Source: Pseudomonas fluorescens NCIMB 11764
GTDB lineage: Bacteria > Pseudomonadota > Gammaproteobacteria > Pseudomonadales > Pseudomonadaceae
Direction of reading: 5' to 3'
DNA: 64,000 nucleotides
Assembly: GCF_000293885.2 (NCBI RefSeq)
Contig: NZ_CP010945.1
Coordinates: 2,500,001-2,564,000, forward strand
The number at the start of each line of letters is the position of its first letter. Within the stretch, counting starts at the first letter, position 1. The position numbers were made by a program, and so were the translations under genes. Below are positions 45,640-54,002 of this stretch, one piece after another. The notes under the pieces are model-generated. The model worked only from the letters and a program-made list of their open reading frames with translations, had not been told where the DNA came from and searched no databases.

Positions 45640-45825
45640 ATGTTGAAAGATTACAGATGTGGACAGTGCAAACGACTGCTCGCCCGGGTGGGTGAGTACA
45701 CCGAGCTCCAGATCAAATGCTCCCGATGCGGAACATTGAATCATGTGAAGGCCGCGAGCCTTGAGCGATCGCCGTTGAGCGACATGAACGCGCAATTCAG
45801 CGCACAAAATCATTCGACTCAATAG
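45640..45825 (+). CDS. Com-like zinc-finger protein
   Basis: This 61-residue protein has two CxxC pairs (CGQC at about 7-10 and CSRC at about 27-30) in the arrangement of phage Mu Com, an RNA-binding activator of mom translation. ATG 45640 has AGGAGG upstream. The stop is nine bases before the llpA ATG, and the llpA ribosome-binding site overlaps the stop codon, so the two are translationally coupled. By analogy it may control translation of the bacteriocin gene; the target here is inference. No mom-like DNA-modification gene is present. Confidence 0.8.
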   Translation: MLKDYRCGQCKRLLARVGEYTELQIKCSRCGTLNHVKAASLERSPLSDMNAQFSAQNHSTQ

Positions 45826-45834
45826 GTGAACAAC

Positions 45835-46665
45835 ATGGCAGGACGCACACGTATTCCATTTCAAGGCAGCGGCACCTCGATTCTCCCAGCCTACCAAACC
45901 ATGACGCCGGGTCAGTTCCTTCTGTCCCCAAATGGCCGGTTCAAGCTATTGCTTCAGGCTGACGGTAATTTGGTGCTGCTGGATAACGGCGCGGTGGCAT
46001 GGGTCGCTAACGAGGCTCAGCCTTACAGTTCAACCATTCCCTTGCGTAACAATGAGGCGACGCAATTCTTCATTCAGTACGGCGCCTTTCTTTATGACCC
46101 GGCCCGAGCGCGTGCCTGGTTGTCGAACAACAGCACGTTTACCAGTGAAGATCAGTGGAACCGGACCCACCTGATTCTGCAGGACGACGGCAACATCGTG
46201 CTGGTTGACTCTCAGGCAATCTGGAGCGGCACCCCGTCGATTCCGCCGATTGCCGGTTCTAACGCTTCGGTGGTCATCAGTGGTCCCGCCGAGCTTGCCA
46301 GGGGCATGCCGTATTTTTCCGGTGATAGCGCGCTGATTTTCCAGGGTGACGGGAACGTAGTGGTCTACGGTCCGAACTGGAGCGTTCGCTGGGCCAGCTA
46401 TACGCAGAACAAGGGGGCGGTCAAAGCCGTCATGCAGGCGGATGGCAACTTCGTTGTGTATGCCGCCAACGATGTGCCTTTGTGGAACTCCGGCACAGCG
46501 GGTCATTCCGGCGTCGTGCTGCGACTGCAACCGAATGGCGGCTTTTCCGTCGTGAAAGAGACGCCTGTCTGGGCTCGATTCGGGTACAAGCCGACCTACC
46601 GTCCAATCCGCCTGATCGATGGCTCTTCCTTCAAAACCTTTGATATCTGGACCTGGGCTGTCTGA
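45835..46665 (+). CDS. llpA: LlpA-type lectin-like bacteriocin (L-type pyocin family)
   Basis: LlpA proteins are monocot-mannose-binding-lectin (MMBL) bacteriocins that kill related pseudomonads after binding D-rhamnose-rich LPS and BamA. From ATG 45835 the product is exactly 276 residues, as in LlpA of P. putida BW11M1, and follows its sequence closely from MAGRTRIPF to the C-terminal DIWTWAV. Two MMBL domains are visible. The sugar motifs are QADGNLVLL (41-49) and QDDGNIVLV (116-124), degenerate at the Tyr, and QGDGNVVVY (170-178) and QADGNFVVY (201-209), complete. No signal peptide or immunity gene is seen. It lies inside the tailocin transcription unit. Confidence 0.92.
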   Translation: MAGRTRIPFQGSGTSILPAYQTMTPGQFLLSPNGRFKLLLQADGNLVLLDNGAVAWVANEAQPYSSTIPLRNNEATQFFIQYGAFLYDPARARAWLSNNSTFTSEDQWNRTHLILQDDGNIVLVDSQAIWSGTPSIPPIAGSNASVVISGPAELARGMPYFSGDSALIFQGDGNVVVYGPNWSVRWASYTQNKGAVKAVMQADGNFVVYAANDVPLWNSGTAGHSGVVLRLQPNGGFSVVKETPVWARFGYKPTYRPIRLIDGSSFKTFDIWTWAV

Positions 46666-46714
46666 GCCGCAGGGCGCTATGCGCCACTGCGTTGCTCAAA
46701 TAAAGCAGCGACTG

Positions 46715-46767
46715 CATCCAGCTCGGCCTTCGCAGGGCTGGATGTGCTTGCCAGTAGAAAGCACATC
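46715..46767 (+). promoter_or_regulatory. Two mutually exclusive hairpins between llpA and the holin gene
   Basis: CATCCAGC (46715-46722) pairs with GCTGGATG (46737-46744). GATGTGCTT (46741-46749) pairs with AAGCACATC (46759-46767). The two stems share bases 46741-46744 and so cannot form together. No T-run follows either one. The holin ribosome-binding site (AGGAGG, about 46786-46791) lies just downstream. This could be an attenuator or an mRNA processing site between the bacteriocin and lysis genes. Confidence 0.45.
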
Positions 46768-46797
46768 ACTCATCAATCACCCCGCAGGAGGCGTGAC

Positions 46798-47145
46798 ATG
46801 ACAAACGAGCAACAAGCGTTGCTGGACATGCCGATCTGGCTGGTCATCGTGCTCGCCGTGATGGGCGGGGTGTCTGGCGAAATGTGGCGTGCCGACAAGG
46901 AGGGCGCCCGGGGCTGGTCATTGCTGCGGCGCCTGGCCTTGCGTTCCGGGGCGTGCATGATCTGCGGGGTCTCGGCCATCATGCTGCTGTACGCCGCCGG
47001 CATGTCGATCTGGGCGGCTGGCGCGTTCGGTTGCCTCACGGCAATGGCCGGCGCCGACGTCGCCATCGGCCTTTATGAGCGCTGGGCAGCCAAGCGGATC
47101 GGCGTGTGCGAAGTACCGCCGCGTGATTCCCGCCCGGATCAATAA
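46798..47145 (+). CDS. Phage-type holin
   Basis: This 115-residue membrane protein has three hydrophobic segments (about 12-27, 50-68 and 72-92) and a short charged C-terminal tail, typical of the LydA/holin family 3 found in Pseudomonas tailocin clusters. It would form the inner-membrane hole that lets the endolysin (58618) reach the wall. ATG 46798 has a good AGGAGG upstream; an earlier in-frame start at 46744 has no support. Confidence 0.85.
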   Translation: MTNEQQALLDMPIWLVIVLAVMGGVSGEMWRADKEGARGWSLLRRLALRSGACMICGVSAIMLLYAAGMSIWAAGAFGCLTAMAGADVAIGLYERWAAKRIGVCEVPPRDSRPDQ

Positions 47146-47233
47146 AACCAATCCCCGTTGCCGTTCTGGCAACGCCGACACGCTGCATCCCCCGCGCAGC
47201 CGAACGCTTCAATCTTTGAACTGGAAACCCCCT

Positions 47234-47758
47234 ATGTCCCTCGACATCGATAAGCCGTCGCGGCTGTTGTTTGCCATTGCCGAAGCGCTGCGCTCGGCTG
47301 ACCCGGGTTTGAACGTCGGAGCTCGTCAGGACTTCGACGGCACGTTCGATCAGGCGTGGATCCTGATCGCCCTCGAACGCAATGCAAGCGGCGAGCGCGC
47401 ACAGGACGGACGCATCGCTCATGTCCTGACGTTCTCGCTGCAAATCGTTGTTTCCCCAACGCTGGATAACCCTGGGTTGGCCGCTTGCGATCTGGCAGCC
47501 GTCCTCAAGGGATGGGTGACGGATAACCGATGGGGGCTGCCAGGTAGCCAATGCGATTTGCCCGTGAACATCGATGCCTTGCCGTCGACGCTCATCAGCG
47601 GTTCGCAGGAGTACCTCGCCTGGACCCTTTCCTTCACCCAGACGATTTACCTCGGCGCATTACTGCTGGACGACCCGCTGGGCATCCCGAAATTCGCCAA
47701 AACCTGGGAAGTCTCGAACATCGACGACCCGGACCAATACACCGCACTCGAGGGCTGA
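47234..47758 (+). CDS. Tailocin protein of unknown role (putative tail completion protein)
   Basis: This 174-residue protein lacks a signal peptide or membrane segment. It has alternating hydrophobic strands (HVLTFSLQIVV, LAWTLSFTQTIYL) and may be a tail terminator or connector-like protein. I do not recognise a specific family. It lies between the holin and the baseplate spike genes and its stop is three bases before the next start, so it belongs to the structural operon. ATG 47234 was chosen; upstream in-frame codons would overlap the holin gene. Confidence 0.75.
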   Translation: MSLDIDKPSRLLFAIAEALRSADPGLNVGARQDFDGTFDQAWILIALERNASGERAQDGRIAHVLTFSLQIVVSPTLDNPGLAACDLAAVLKGWVTDNRWGLPGSQCDLPVNIDALPSTLISGSQEYLAWTLSFTQTIYLGALLLDDPLGIPKFAKTWEVSNIDDPDQYTALEG

Positions 47759-47761
47759 GCC

Positions 47762-48373
47762 ATGTTCGATGCGCTTTTACGTCAGCAGCTCGGCCCCATC
47801 ATCGAGCGCCTGGCCGAGATGGAGGCTGAACTTGAAGACTTGCACCGGCGAACCGACAGCTTGTGTCGCATCGGCGTGTGCCAGGAAGTCGATGCGGCCA
47901 GTAACACGTGCCGGGTCAGTCATGGTGAGTTACTGAGCCCGGCCATCCGTTTTTTCAACCCCAGCGCCGGGGCGCAAAGCGAGTCGCGGATCCCCTCGGT
48001 CGGCGAGCAATGCCTGCTGCTGAACCATGGCGGCGGCGAGGGCGGCGCTCAGTCCGTGGCGTTGTTCGGGCTTAACGGCAATCAGTTTCCACCCGCTTCG
48101 ACACAGGCGTCGCTGACGCGTCGCCTCTATCTGGATGGCACTGAAAGCGGTTACGACGATGCCCGTCACGTCTTGCACTGGAAGAACGGCCCGGCGGCGT
48201 TCAGTGGCTCTCGCGAAGCGCTCGAGTTGAATCTCGGCCCGGCGAGGCTTGCGATTACGCCTGAGGCCATCGAACTGCAACTGGGCGCGGTCGGCTTGCG
48301 ACTCGACGCTTCCGGTGTGCACCTGAGCGGCCCGGTGGTGGATCACCAGGGACGCGTCATCAGTACCGCATAA
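47762..48373 (+). CDS. Baseplate assembly protein V (tail spike)
   Basis: This 203-residue protein resembles P2 gpV/Mu gp45: an N-terminal helix, an OB-fold (CRIGVCQEVDAASNTCRVSH, about residues 35-54; PSVGEQCLLL) and a C-terminal repetitive beta stretch (LELNLGPARLAITPEAIELQ) that forms a trimeric spike. The spike would puncture the target outer membrane when the sheath contracts. Confidence 0.88.
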   Translation: MFDALLRQQLGPIIERLAEMEAELEDLHRRTDSLCRIGVCQEVDAASNTCRVSHGELLSPAIRFFNPSAGAQSESRIPSVGEQCLLLNHGGGEGGAQSVALFGLNGNQFPPASTQASLTRRLYLDGTESGYDDARHVLHWKNGPAAFSGSREALELNLGPARLAITPEAIELQLGAVGLRLDASGVHLSGPVVDHQGRVISTA

Positions 48374-48383
48374 AGAGTTTCCC

Positions 48384-48716
48384 ATGATCGGAATCGATAG
48401 AAACACCGGGGCGGCGGTCGACGACTGGCCGCAATTCGTGCAGCGCGCCACCCGGGCGCTGACCACGCCGTTGGGCACCCGTCAGAAGCGTCCTTTGTAT
48501 GGCTCGCTGATCCCGGATCTGCTCGGCCGCAACCTTGGCGACGACCTGCTGATCCTTGCCCAGAGTCATGCGGCGCAGGCGTTCTACAACGAACAGAACG
48601 GCATCGGTGATTTTCAGCCGCAGGTCATTGTCGCCGGCCGGCGAGGCGCCGGGCTGGTGTTGCGATTCGCCGGCATCTGGAAAAACCGCAACCAGACCTT
48701 CGAGGTGGTGACATGA
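48384..48716 (+). CDS. Baseplate wedge protein gpW-like
   Basis: This 110-residue protein belongs to the P2 gpW/T4 gp25 wedge family. It has the ending typical of the fold, with an N-terminal GIDRNTG, a central RPLYGSLIPDLLGRN segment, where family members read T-RG-R--R-YGS-, and a C-terminal strand. It starts 10 bases after gene V and overlaps gene J by four bases. Confidence 0.87.
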   Translation: MIGIDRNTGAAVDDWPQFVQRATRALTTPLGTRQKRPLYGSLIPDLLGRNLGDDLLILAQSHAAQAFYNEQNGIGDFQPQVIVAGRRGAGLVLRFAGIWKNRNQTFEVVT

Positions 48717-49708
48717 GCATGTTGATCCCTGGCCAGAACCAGTTGGCCGAACCGTCGATCGTCACCGTCGACGCGTTCGAAGACCTGCTCGCCGAGTTCA
48801 AGACGTTTGTCGTCGAGTACGTCGGCGCCCGGTCTCCCGAGACGGCGGCGAAACTCAAGGCCAGTCTTGAAAACGAAAGCGAGTTACTGACCCTGGCGCT
48901 TGAGGCGTTTTGTGTGCGCCTGCAAATCCACGAACGGAAATACAACGCCCGCATCAAGCAGATGCTGGCCTGGTGGGCGACCGGCAGCAATCTGGATGCC
49001 CGTCTCGCGGACATGGGCCTTGAGCGTCAGTTGCTCGACCCGGGCGATCCGGCAGCGTACCCGCCGGTAGCGCCCGTGTATGAAAGCGACGATGACGCCC
49101 GGTTGCGTTACTACCTGGCGCCGCACGCACCGGCCGCCGGTTCGCGCATGCAGTATCGCCGCGAGGTGTTCACCCTCGGCGAGCGTCCTGCGGTGAAGGT
49201 GGAAAGCGCGGCGGCGGGCGAGGTGACGGTCACGTACACCTTCGATCCGGACGGCCATGCGGCGCAGGTCAAGGATGGCAACGGACGTCGCACGGCACCG
49301 GGCGAGGTGATGGTCACGGTGCTGGCACGGGAAGGCGATGGCACCGCGTCAGAGGAACTGCTCGAAGGTGTGCGCGAACACTTCGCCCGACCTGATGTGC
49401 GACCGGAAACGGATCGGGTCACGGTGCAGGGCGCCCACATCAAGAACTACAAAATCCGCGTCGTCGCGAGGATCAACGCCGGCCCTGATTCGGGGCTGAC
49501 CAAGGTCGCCGCACAACAGCAACTGCAAGCGTATGCCCAGAGTTGTCATCGGCTGGAAGGGCGGGTCGACCCGAGCTGGATCGACTACACGCTGCACAAC
49601 GCTGGCGCGGTTCAGCTCGAGATTCTCGAACCGGTCGAACCGATTGTCACGACCGCCTTCGAAGCGCCTTGGTGCACGGGGGTCGAGGTCGAGGTGCTCA
49701 CGCTATGA
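48713..49708 (+). CDS. Baseplate J-like protein
   Basis: This 331-residue protein is a homologue of P2 gpJ/Mu gp47, which forms the baseplate wedges together with gpI and gpW. Family features include the Lys-rich helical N-terminus, the LGERPAVKVESAAAGEVTVT strand region and the GEVMVTVLAREGDG segment, with PDVRPETDRVTVQGA (about 225-239). It overlaps the genes on both sides by four bases. Confidence 0.9.
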   Translation: MSMLIPGQNQLAEPSIVTVDAFEDLLAEFKTFVVEYVGARSPETAAKLKASLENESELLTLALEAFCVRLQIHERKYNARIKQMLAWWATGSNLDARLADMGLERQLLDPGDPAAYPPVAPVYESDDDARLRYYLAPHAPAAGSRMQYRREVFTLGERPAVKVESAAAGEVTVTYTFDPDGHAAQVKDGNGRRTAPGEVMVTVLAREGDGTASEELLEGVREHFARPDVRPETDRVTVQGAHIKNYKIRVVARINAGPDSGLTKVAAQQQLQAYAQSCHRLEGRVDPSWIDYTLHNAGAVQLEILEPVEPIVTTAFEAPWCTGVEVEVLTL

Positions 49709-50340
49709 GTGACCCAAAACCTCGTCCGAGCCTGTTGCCGTCCAACAGCTCAGCGCTGGAAAAAGCCCTGGACCTCGGTTTCGGCACGTTGCTTGATCGC
49801 ATCACGCCGCCGTTTCCCGAGCTGATGAACCCGACGGTGACGCCCTTGGCGTTTCTGCCGTATCTCGCCGCCGATCGAGGTGTCAGTGAATGGAGCTCCG
49901 AGGCGGCCGAGGCGGAAAAGCGCCTGACGGTCGAACTCGCCTGGCCCACGGCGCGGCAGGCCGGGACGCGACTGGCGCTGGAAAACGCCGCGAAAGGATT
50001 GCGCTTGATGCCTGAAGTGCGGGCCTGGTACGAGCAGACGCCACCGGGCCAGCCCTACAGCTTTTCCGTCAGGGCGTTTACCGAGCAACCCTACAGCGAA
50101 GAAATCGACGCCCGTCTCGACCGACGCCTGGCGGACGCCAAAAGCGAACGCGACATCCTGTCGGTGTCCGTTGGGTTGAGCGCATTCGGCAGTCACGTCA
50201 TCGGCGCGGCGACGGTGTGCGGCGAACTCACCACGGTGTATCCGATTGTCATCGAAGGGCTCGAAGCCTCGGGTCAGGCCTTCATGGCTGCCGGGATCTA
50301 CGCCGTTGAAACATCCACTATTTATCCTCAGGGGGCCTGA
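49705..50340 (+). CDS. Tail protein I (baseplate-fibre adaptor)
   Basis: This 211-residue protein resembles P2 gpI, which joins the fibre to the baseplate. The start region LLPSNSSALEKALD and LPYLAADRGVSEWS are typical of the family. ATG 49705 overlaps the J stop. The fibre gene follows at once, with no gap. Confidence 0.88.
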   Translation: MSDPKPRPSLLPSNSSALEKALDLGFGTLLDRITPPFPELMNPTVTPLAFLPYLAADRGVSEWSSEAAEAEKRLTVELAWPTARQAGTRLALENAAKGLRLMPEVRAWYEQTPPGQPYSFSVRAFTEQPYSEEIDARLDRRLADAKSERDILSVSVGLSAFGSHVIGAATVCGELTTVYPIVIEGLEASGQAFMAAGIYAVETSTIYPQGA

Positions 50341-51804
50341 ATGGCTGACTATTACACCCTGCTCACGAATGCAGGGATTGCCTACGAAACCGCCTGCAAG
50401 GCGGCGGGCGTGCCGATCAAGTTGTCACAGATTTCGGTCGGTGACGGCGGCGGCACGGTCTACAACCCGGCGGCGACCGCCACTGCGCTTAAACGAGAAG
50501 TGTGGCGCGGGCCACTGAATGCGCTGTTCCAGGACGAGAAGAATCCGAGCTGGTTGTTGGCCGAAGTGACCATCCCGCCAGAAGAGGGCGGTTGGTATGT
50601 GCGCGAAGCGGGGCTCTGGACTGACACCGGGATTTTGTACGCCATCGTCAAATACCCGGAGTCGTTCAAGCCGGTGCTGGCGACGTCGGGCTCGGGGAAA
50701 GAGTTCTACATTCGCTCGATTTTCGAGACCAGCAATGCGTCGAACGTCACGCTGCTGATCGACGACACCGTGGTCAAGGCGACACGGGCCTGGGTGATGG
50801 GGTATCTCGCCGATGAACTGGCGAAGCTGGATGGCAAACAGTCGGTGCGCGTGGTCTCCACCGGGAACATCGTACTAAGCGGAGCGCAGCAGATTGATGG
50901 TGTCGCGGTGGTGGCGGGTCAGCGGGTGCTGGTGGCGGCGCAAACGGCGGCGAAGGATAACGGCATTTACGTTGCTGCCAATGGTGACTGGGTGCGTTCG
51001 GTTGACTCGAACACCAGCGCCAAGGTGACGCCGGGTCTGAGCGTGATGGTTGAAGAGGGCACGGCGAACGGCGATTCGCTTTGGCACCTGGTCACGAATG
51101 GTCCGATCACGCTGGGCACTACGGCGCTGAGCTTTGAAATGCTGGCGGGTAGGACGGGGATTCAGGCGGGGACTTACAAGAGTCTGACGGTTGATAAATA
51201 TGGCCGTGCTACTGCGGGTGACAACCCCACAACCGTGGCGGGTTACGGATTGACCGATGTTTACACCAAAGCACAGGTCGAGGCATTTGCATTGGGTGTC
51301 GCGGGGGACCGGGTTGGCGAGGTCACGCACTTTGCAATGGTCACGCCGCCTGCCGGCTTTTTGAAGCGCAATGGGGCGGCGGTATCGCGCACGACCTATG
51401 CCGCACTGTTCGCCAGAATAGGCACTTATTACGGCGTGGGGGATGGTGCAACCACGTTCAATTTGCCGGATTCCCGGGCTCATTTCGATCGAGGATTCGA
51501 TGACGGGCGAAACGTCGACCCGGGTCGCGTTTTCGGTAGTGTCCAGGCGAGTCAGAACGCCGCCCACGTGCATACCGCCAGTGCGGCGGTCGCCGGCGCC
51601 CATACACACGGTGTCTGGATCAATCTGGATCGGGGGCCAGGTACCGAAGGCAATGCTGTGTGGGGTGACGAGCCTTGGTACGGGTCAGCAGGAACCACCA
51701 CCAGCTCAAACGGAGATCACACTCACGCGATCACTATTGCCAGTTCCGGTGGCACTGAAGCCCGGCCACTCAACACGGCGTATCTCGCCTGCATTAAATA
51801 TTGA
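50341..51804 (+). CDS. Tail fibre protein (receptor-binding)
   Basis: This 487-residue fibre determines which cells the tailocin kills. The N-terminal baseplate-attachment domain (about 1-160) starts MADYYTLLTNAGIAYETAC and is of the DUF3751 type. The shaft (about 170-330) contains VVAGQRVLVAAQTAAKDNGI-type repeats seen in fibres. A collar-like tip (about 335-487) has PPAGFLKRNGAAVSRTTYAA and NLPDSRAHFDRGFDD, and ends with His-rich loops. The fibre and the chaperone after it form the exchangeable host-range module. Confidence 0.9.
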   Translation: MADYYTLLTNAGIAYETACKAAGVPIKLSQISVGDGGGTVYNPAATATALKREVWRGPLNALFQDEKNPSWLLAEVTIPPEEGGWYVREAGLWTDTGILYAIVKYPESFKPVLATSGSGKEFYIRSIFETSNASNVTLLIDDTVVKATRAWVMGYLADELAKLDGKQSVRVVSTGNIVLSGAQQIDGVAVVAGQRVLVAAQTAAKDNGIYVAANGDWVRSVDSNTSAKVTPGLSVMVEEGTANGDSLWHLVTNGPITLGTTALSFEMLAGRTGIQAGTYKSLTVDKYGRATAGDNPTTVAGYGLTDVYTKAQVEAFALGVAGDRVGEVTHFAMVTPPAGFLKRNGAAVSRTTYAALFARIGTYYGVGDGATTFNLPDSRAHFDRGFDDGRNVDPGRVFGSVQASQNAAHVHTASAAVAGAHTHGVWINLDRGPGTEGNAVWGDEPWYGSAGTTTSSNGDHTHAITIASSGGTEARPLNTAYLACIKY

Positions 51805-51830
51805 TCAGATCCCTATTGGAGTTTTTGAGA

Positions 51831-52532
51831 ATGTCAGACGAACGCATTGCCTCGAAAGGCGAGGTGTCCTGGTGGCTCGCTGATGAGGTCACGCCACCGA
51901 CCATCTGCAATGTGCACCCCATTACTGGAGAGTTCATCGGCATAGGAGTGGCGGACCCCAGCCCATTGGAACCTTTTACCTGGTTGATTCCCGCGCATGC
52001 CTATCAATGTGAGCCACCTGCAGCGCAGGCTGGTCACGCGGCCGTCAAGTTGGCAGGCGAGGACTGGAAGCTGGTTGCGGACCACCGCGGATTGCGGGTC
52101 TACAGCACCGAGACCGGAGAGTCTCAAGTCTGGGAGCGGTTGGGCGACTTGCCTGAAGGTTTTACGCTTGAAGCTCCGGAGACCCGTTTCGACAAATGGC
52201 AGGACGATCACTGGATCGTCGATGAGGCAGCGACCGTACGCGCTTTGAAGAGTAAGGCCGCCAAGAAGAAAACGCTGTTGACGCAATTCAGCGCAAACAT
52301 GATTTCCACTTTGCAGAACGCGTTGGACCTGGAGATCGCCAATGAACGCGAGATTGCAGATCTCAAGTTCTGGAAAATCTACGGCGTCGAGCTGAATCGT
52401 GTCGATGTCGTTGGGCAGGCACCGCAGGACAGCGAATGGCCGACCAGCCCCAATGAAGCCTTGGCGGCTGCCTGGCTTGTGTCTCAGGGATTTGATGATC
52501 CCCCTCTGGAAACCTTCATTACTTCCGATTAA
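51831..52532 (+). CDS. Tail fibre assembly chaperone
   Basis: This 233-residue protein probably folds and trimerises the fibre encoded just before it, like P2 gpG/Mu tfa proteins. The C-terminal half is helical and polar (KKTLLTQFSANMISTLQNAL, with LKFWKIYGVELNRV). The N-terminal half has repeated W-containing strands. The chosen ATG 51831 has GGAG upstream. Two terminators follow. Specific family membership is inferred from position as much as sequence. Confidence 0.75.
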   Translation: MSDERIASKGEVSWWLADEVTPPTICNVHPITGEFIGIGVADPSPLEPFTWLIPAHAYQCEPPAAQAGHAAVKLAGEDWKLVADHRGLRVYSTETGESQVWERLGDLPEGFTLEAPETRFDKWQDDHWIVDEAATVRALKSKAAKKKTLLTQFSANMISTLQNALDLEIANEREIADLKFWKIYGVELNRVDVVGQAPQDSEWPTSPNEALAAAWLVSQGFDDPPLETFITSD

Positions 52533-52605
52533 CGCCCCGCACCGCCGGGGCGTTTTCTTTCCCGCAATACAACACCCGACAGCCCCTTCCCCAAGGGGCT
52601 TTTTC
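52532..52605 (+). terminator. Two tandem terminators after the fibre module
   Basis: The first stem is ACGCCCCG/CGGGGCGT (52532-52553), followed by TTTTCTTT. The second is AGCCCCTT/AAGGGGCT (52581-52600) with a four-base loop and TTTT. They lie between the fibre-chaperone pair and the sheath-tube genes, which thus either read through or use another promoter. Confidence 0.88.
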
Positions 52606-52623
52606 GTTCAAGGAGAAACAGAA

Positions 52624-52833
52624 ATGGCAGAACGCCAAACGTACACCGTGCTCCTCCCATTCCCCACCGGGGGTGGTCACTGGTCGAGCATCGGCCAGGA
52701 ATTGCAACTGCTCGATGTGGAGGCCAGTGCGTTGCGCAGCGCTGGTCGTCTGGAGCTGAAAAATACCGCGGTTGCCGAGTCGGCCGCATCCTCCACCCCG
52801 GCCAAGAAGGCCGCTGCCAAGAAGGCTGAATAA
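52624..52833 (+). CDS. Small protein before the tail sheath gene
   Basis: This 69-residue protein has a hydrophobic-aromatic N-terminal half (YTVLLPFPTGGGHWSSIGQE) and a Lys/Ala-rich tail (AKKAAAKKAE). A similarly small gene (DUF2635/gp38 type) often precedes the sheath gene in Mu-like tails, and this one is in that position, two bases before the sheath start. The family assignment is tentative. An AGGAGA lies before the ATG. Confidence 0.65.
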   Translation: MAERQTYTVLLPFPTGGGHWSSIGQELQLLDVEASALRSAGRLELKNTAVAESAASSTPAKKAAAKKAE

Positions 52834-52835
52834 CC

Positions 52836-54002
52836 ATGGCTGAGGTTCTGAACTTCGAGCACAACGGCATTACCGTCAATGCCACCGAATCCCCCGAGGC
52901 CATGGGTGGCCTGGGCGACAACGTCATCGGTCTGATCGGCACCGCGCCGAAGGCGGATCCGTTGATTCCACGCAATGCGCCGTTTCGCATCAACAGCTTC
53001 ACCACCCAGGCGCTGCTCGATCCGACGGGCACCGAGGCGGGCACGCTGTATCACGCGGTCTTCCAGATCCTGAAAGTGGTCAAGGTGCCGGTCTACGTGG
53101 TCATCGTCGAAGAGGGCGCGACCCCGGCGGACACGCTGAATAACGTCATCGGCGGCATCGATCCGCTGACCGGTCGCAAGCTCGGCCTCGCGGCGTTGGG
53201 CAGCGTGCCTGAGGACCTGACCATCATCGGCGCGCCGGGCTTCACCAGCACCAAAGCCGTGGCCGGTGAGTTCGCGTCTTTCGGCAAGCGCATCAAGGCC
53301 CGTGTGGTGCTCGACGGCAAGGACGCCGCGGTCGCCGACCAAGTGACTTACAGCCAGGAACTGGGCGGCGCGGAGCTGGGTTTCGACCGCTGCCTGCTGG
53401 TGCACAACATGCCGTCGGTGTACTCCAAGGCCGCCAAGAAAAACGTGTTCCTGTCGCCGTCGAGCCTAGCCATCGCAGCGCTGGCCAAGGTCAAGCAATG
53501 GGAAAGCCCGGGCAATCAGGTGACCTTTGCCGAGGACGTTTCGCGGGTCGTGGAATACAACATCCTCGACACCTCCACCGAGGGCGATCTGCTCAACCGC
53601 TACGGCATCAGCTACTACGCCCGCACCATCCTCGGCGGCTTCTCGCTGCTGGGTAACCGCTCGATCACCGGCAAGTTCATCAGCTACGTCGGCCTCGAAG
53701 ATGCGATCAGCCGCAAGCTGGTCAAGGCCGGCCAGAAAGCCATGGCCAAGAACCTGACCAAGTCGTTCATGGACCAGGAGGTCAAGCGCATCAATGACTG
53801 GCTGCAAACCCTGGTCGCCGACGAAACCATTCCAGGCGGCAGCGTGTACCTGCACCCGGAATTGAACAGCGTCGAGAAGTACAAGAACGGCACCTGGTAC
53901 GTGGTCATCGACTACGGCCGCTACGCGCCGAACGAACACATGGTTTATCAACTCAATGCCCGCGATGAAATCATCGAGCAGTTCCTGGAGGACGTTCTCT
54001 AA
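52836..54002 (+). CDS. Contractile tail sheath protein
   Basis: This 388-residue protein is a homologue of P2 FI/Mu gpL-type sheath, whose contraction drives the tube through the target envelope. Features are the N-terminal insertion strand, LIGTAPKADP (about residues 30-39), the domain with PVYVVIVEEG, and the conserved C-terminal end where the sheath contacts the tube (DYGRYAPNEHMVYQLNARDE). The tube gene starts on its stop codon (1-bp overlap). Confidence 0.93.
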   Translation: MAEVLNFEHNGITVNATESPEAMGGLGDNVIGLIGTAPKADPLIPRNAPFRINSFTTQALLDPTGTEAGTLYHAVFQILKVVKVPVYVVIVEEGATPADTLNNVIGGIDPLTGRKLGLAALGSVPEDLTIIGAPGFTSTKAVAGEFASFGKRIKARVVLDGKDAAVADQVTYSQELGGAELGFDRCLLVHNMPSVYSKAAKKNVFLSPSSLAIAALAKVKQWESPGNQVTFAEDVSRVVEYNILDTSTEGDLLNRYGISYYARTILGGFSLLGNRSITGKFISYVGLEDAISRKLVKAGQKAMAKNLTKSFMDQEVKRINDWLQTLVADETIPGGSVYLHPELNSVEKYKNGTWYVVIDYGRYAPNEHMVYQLNARDEIIEQFLEDVL

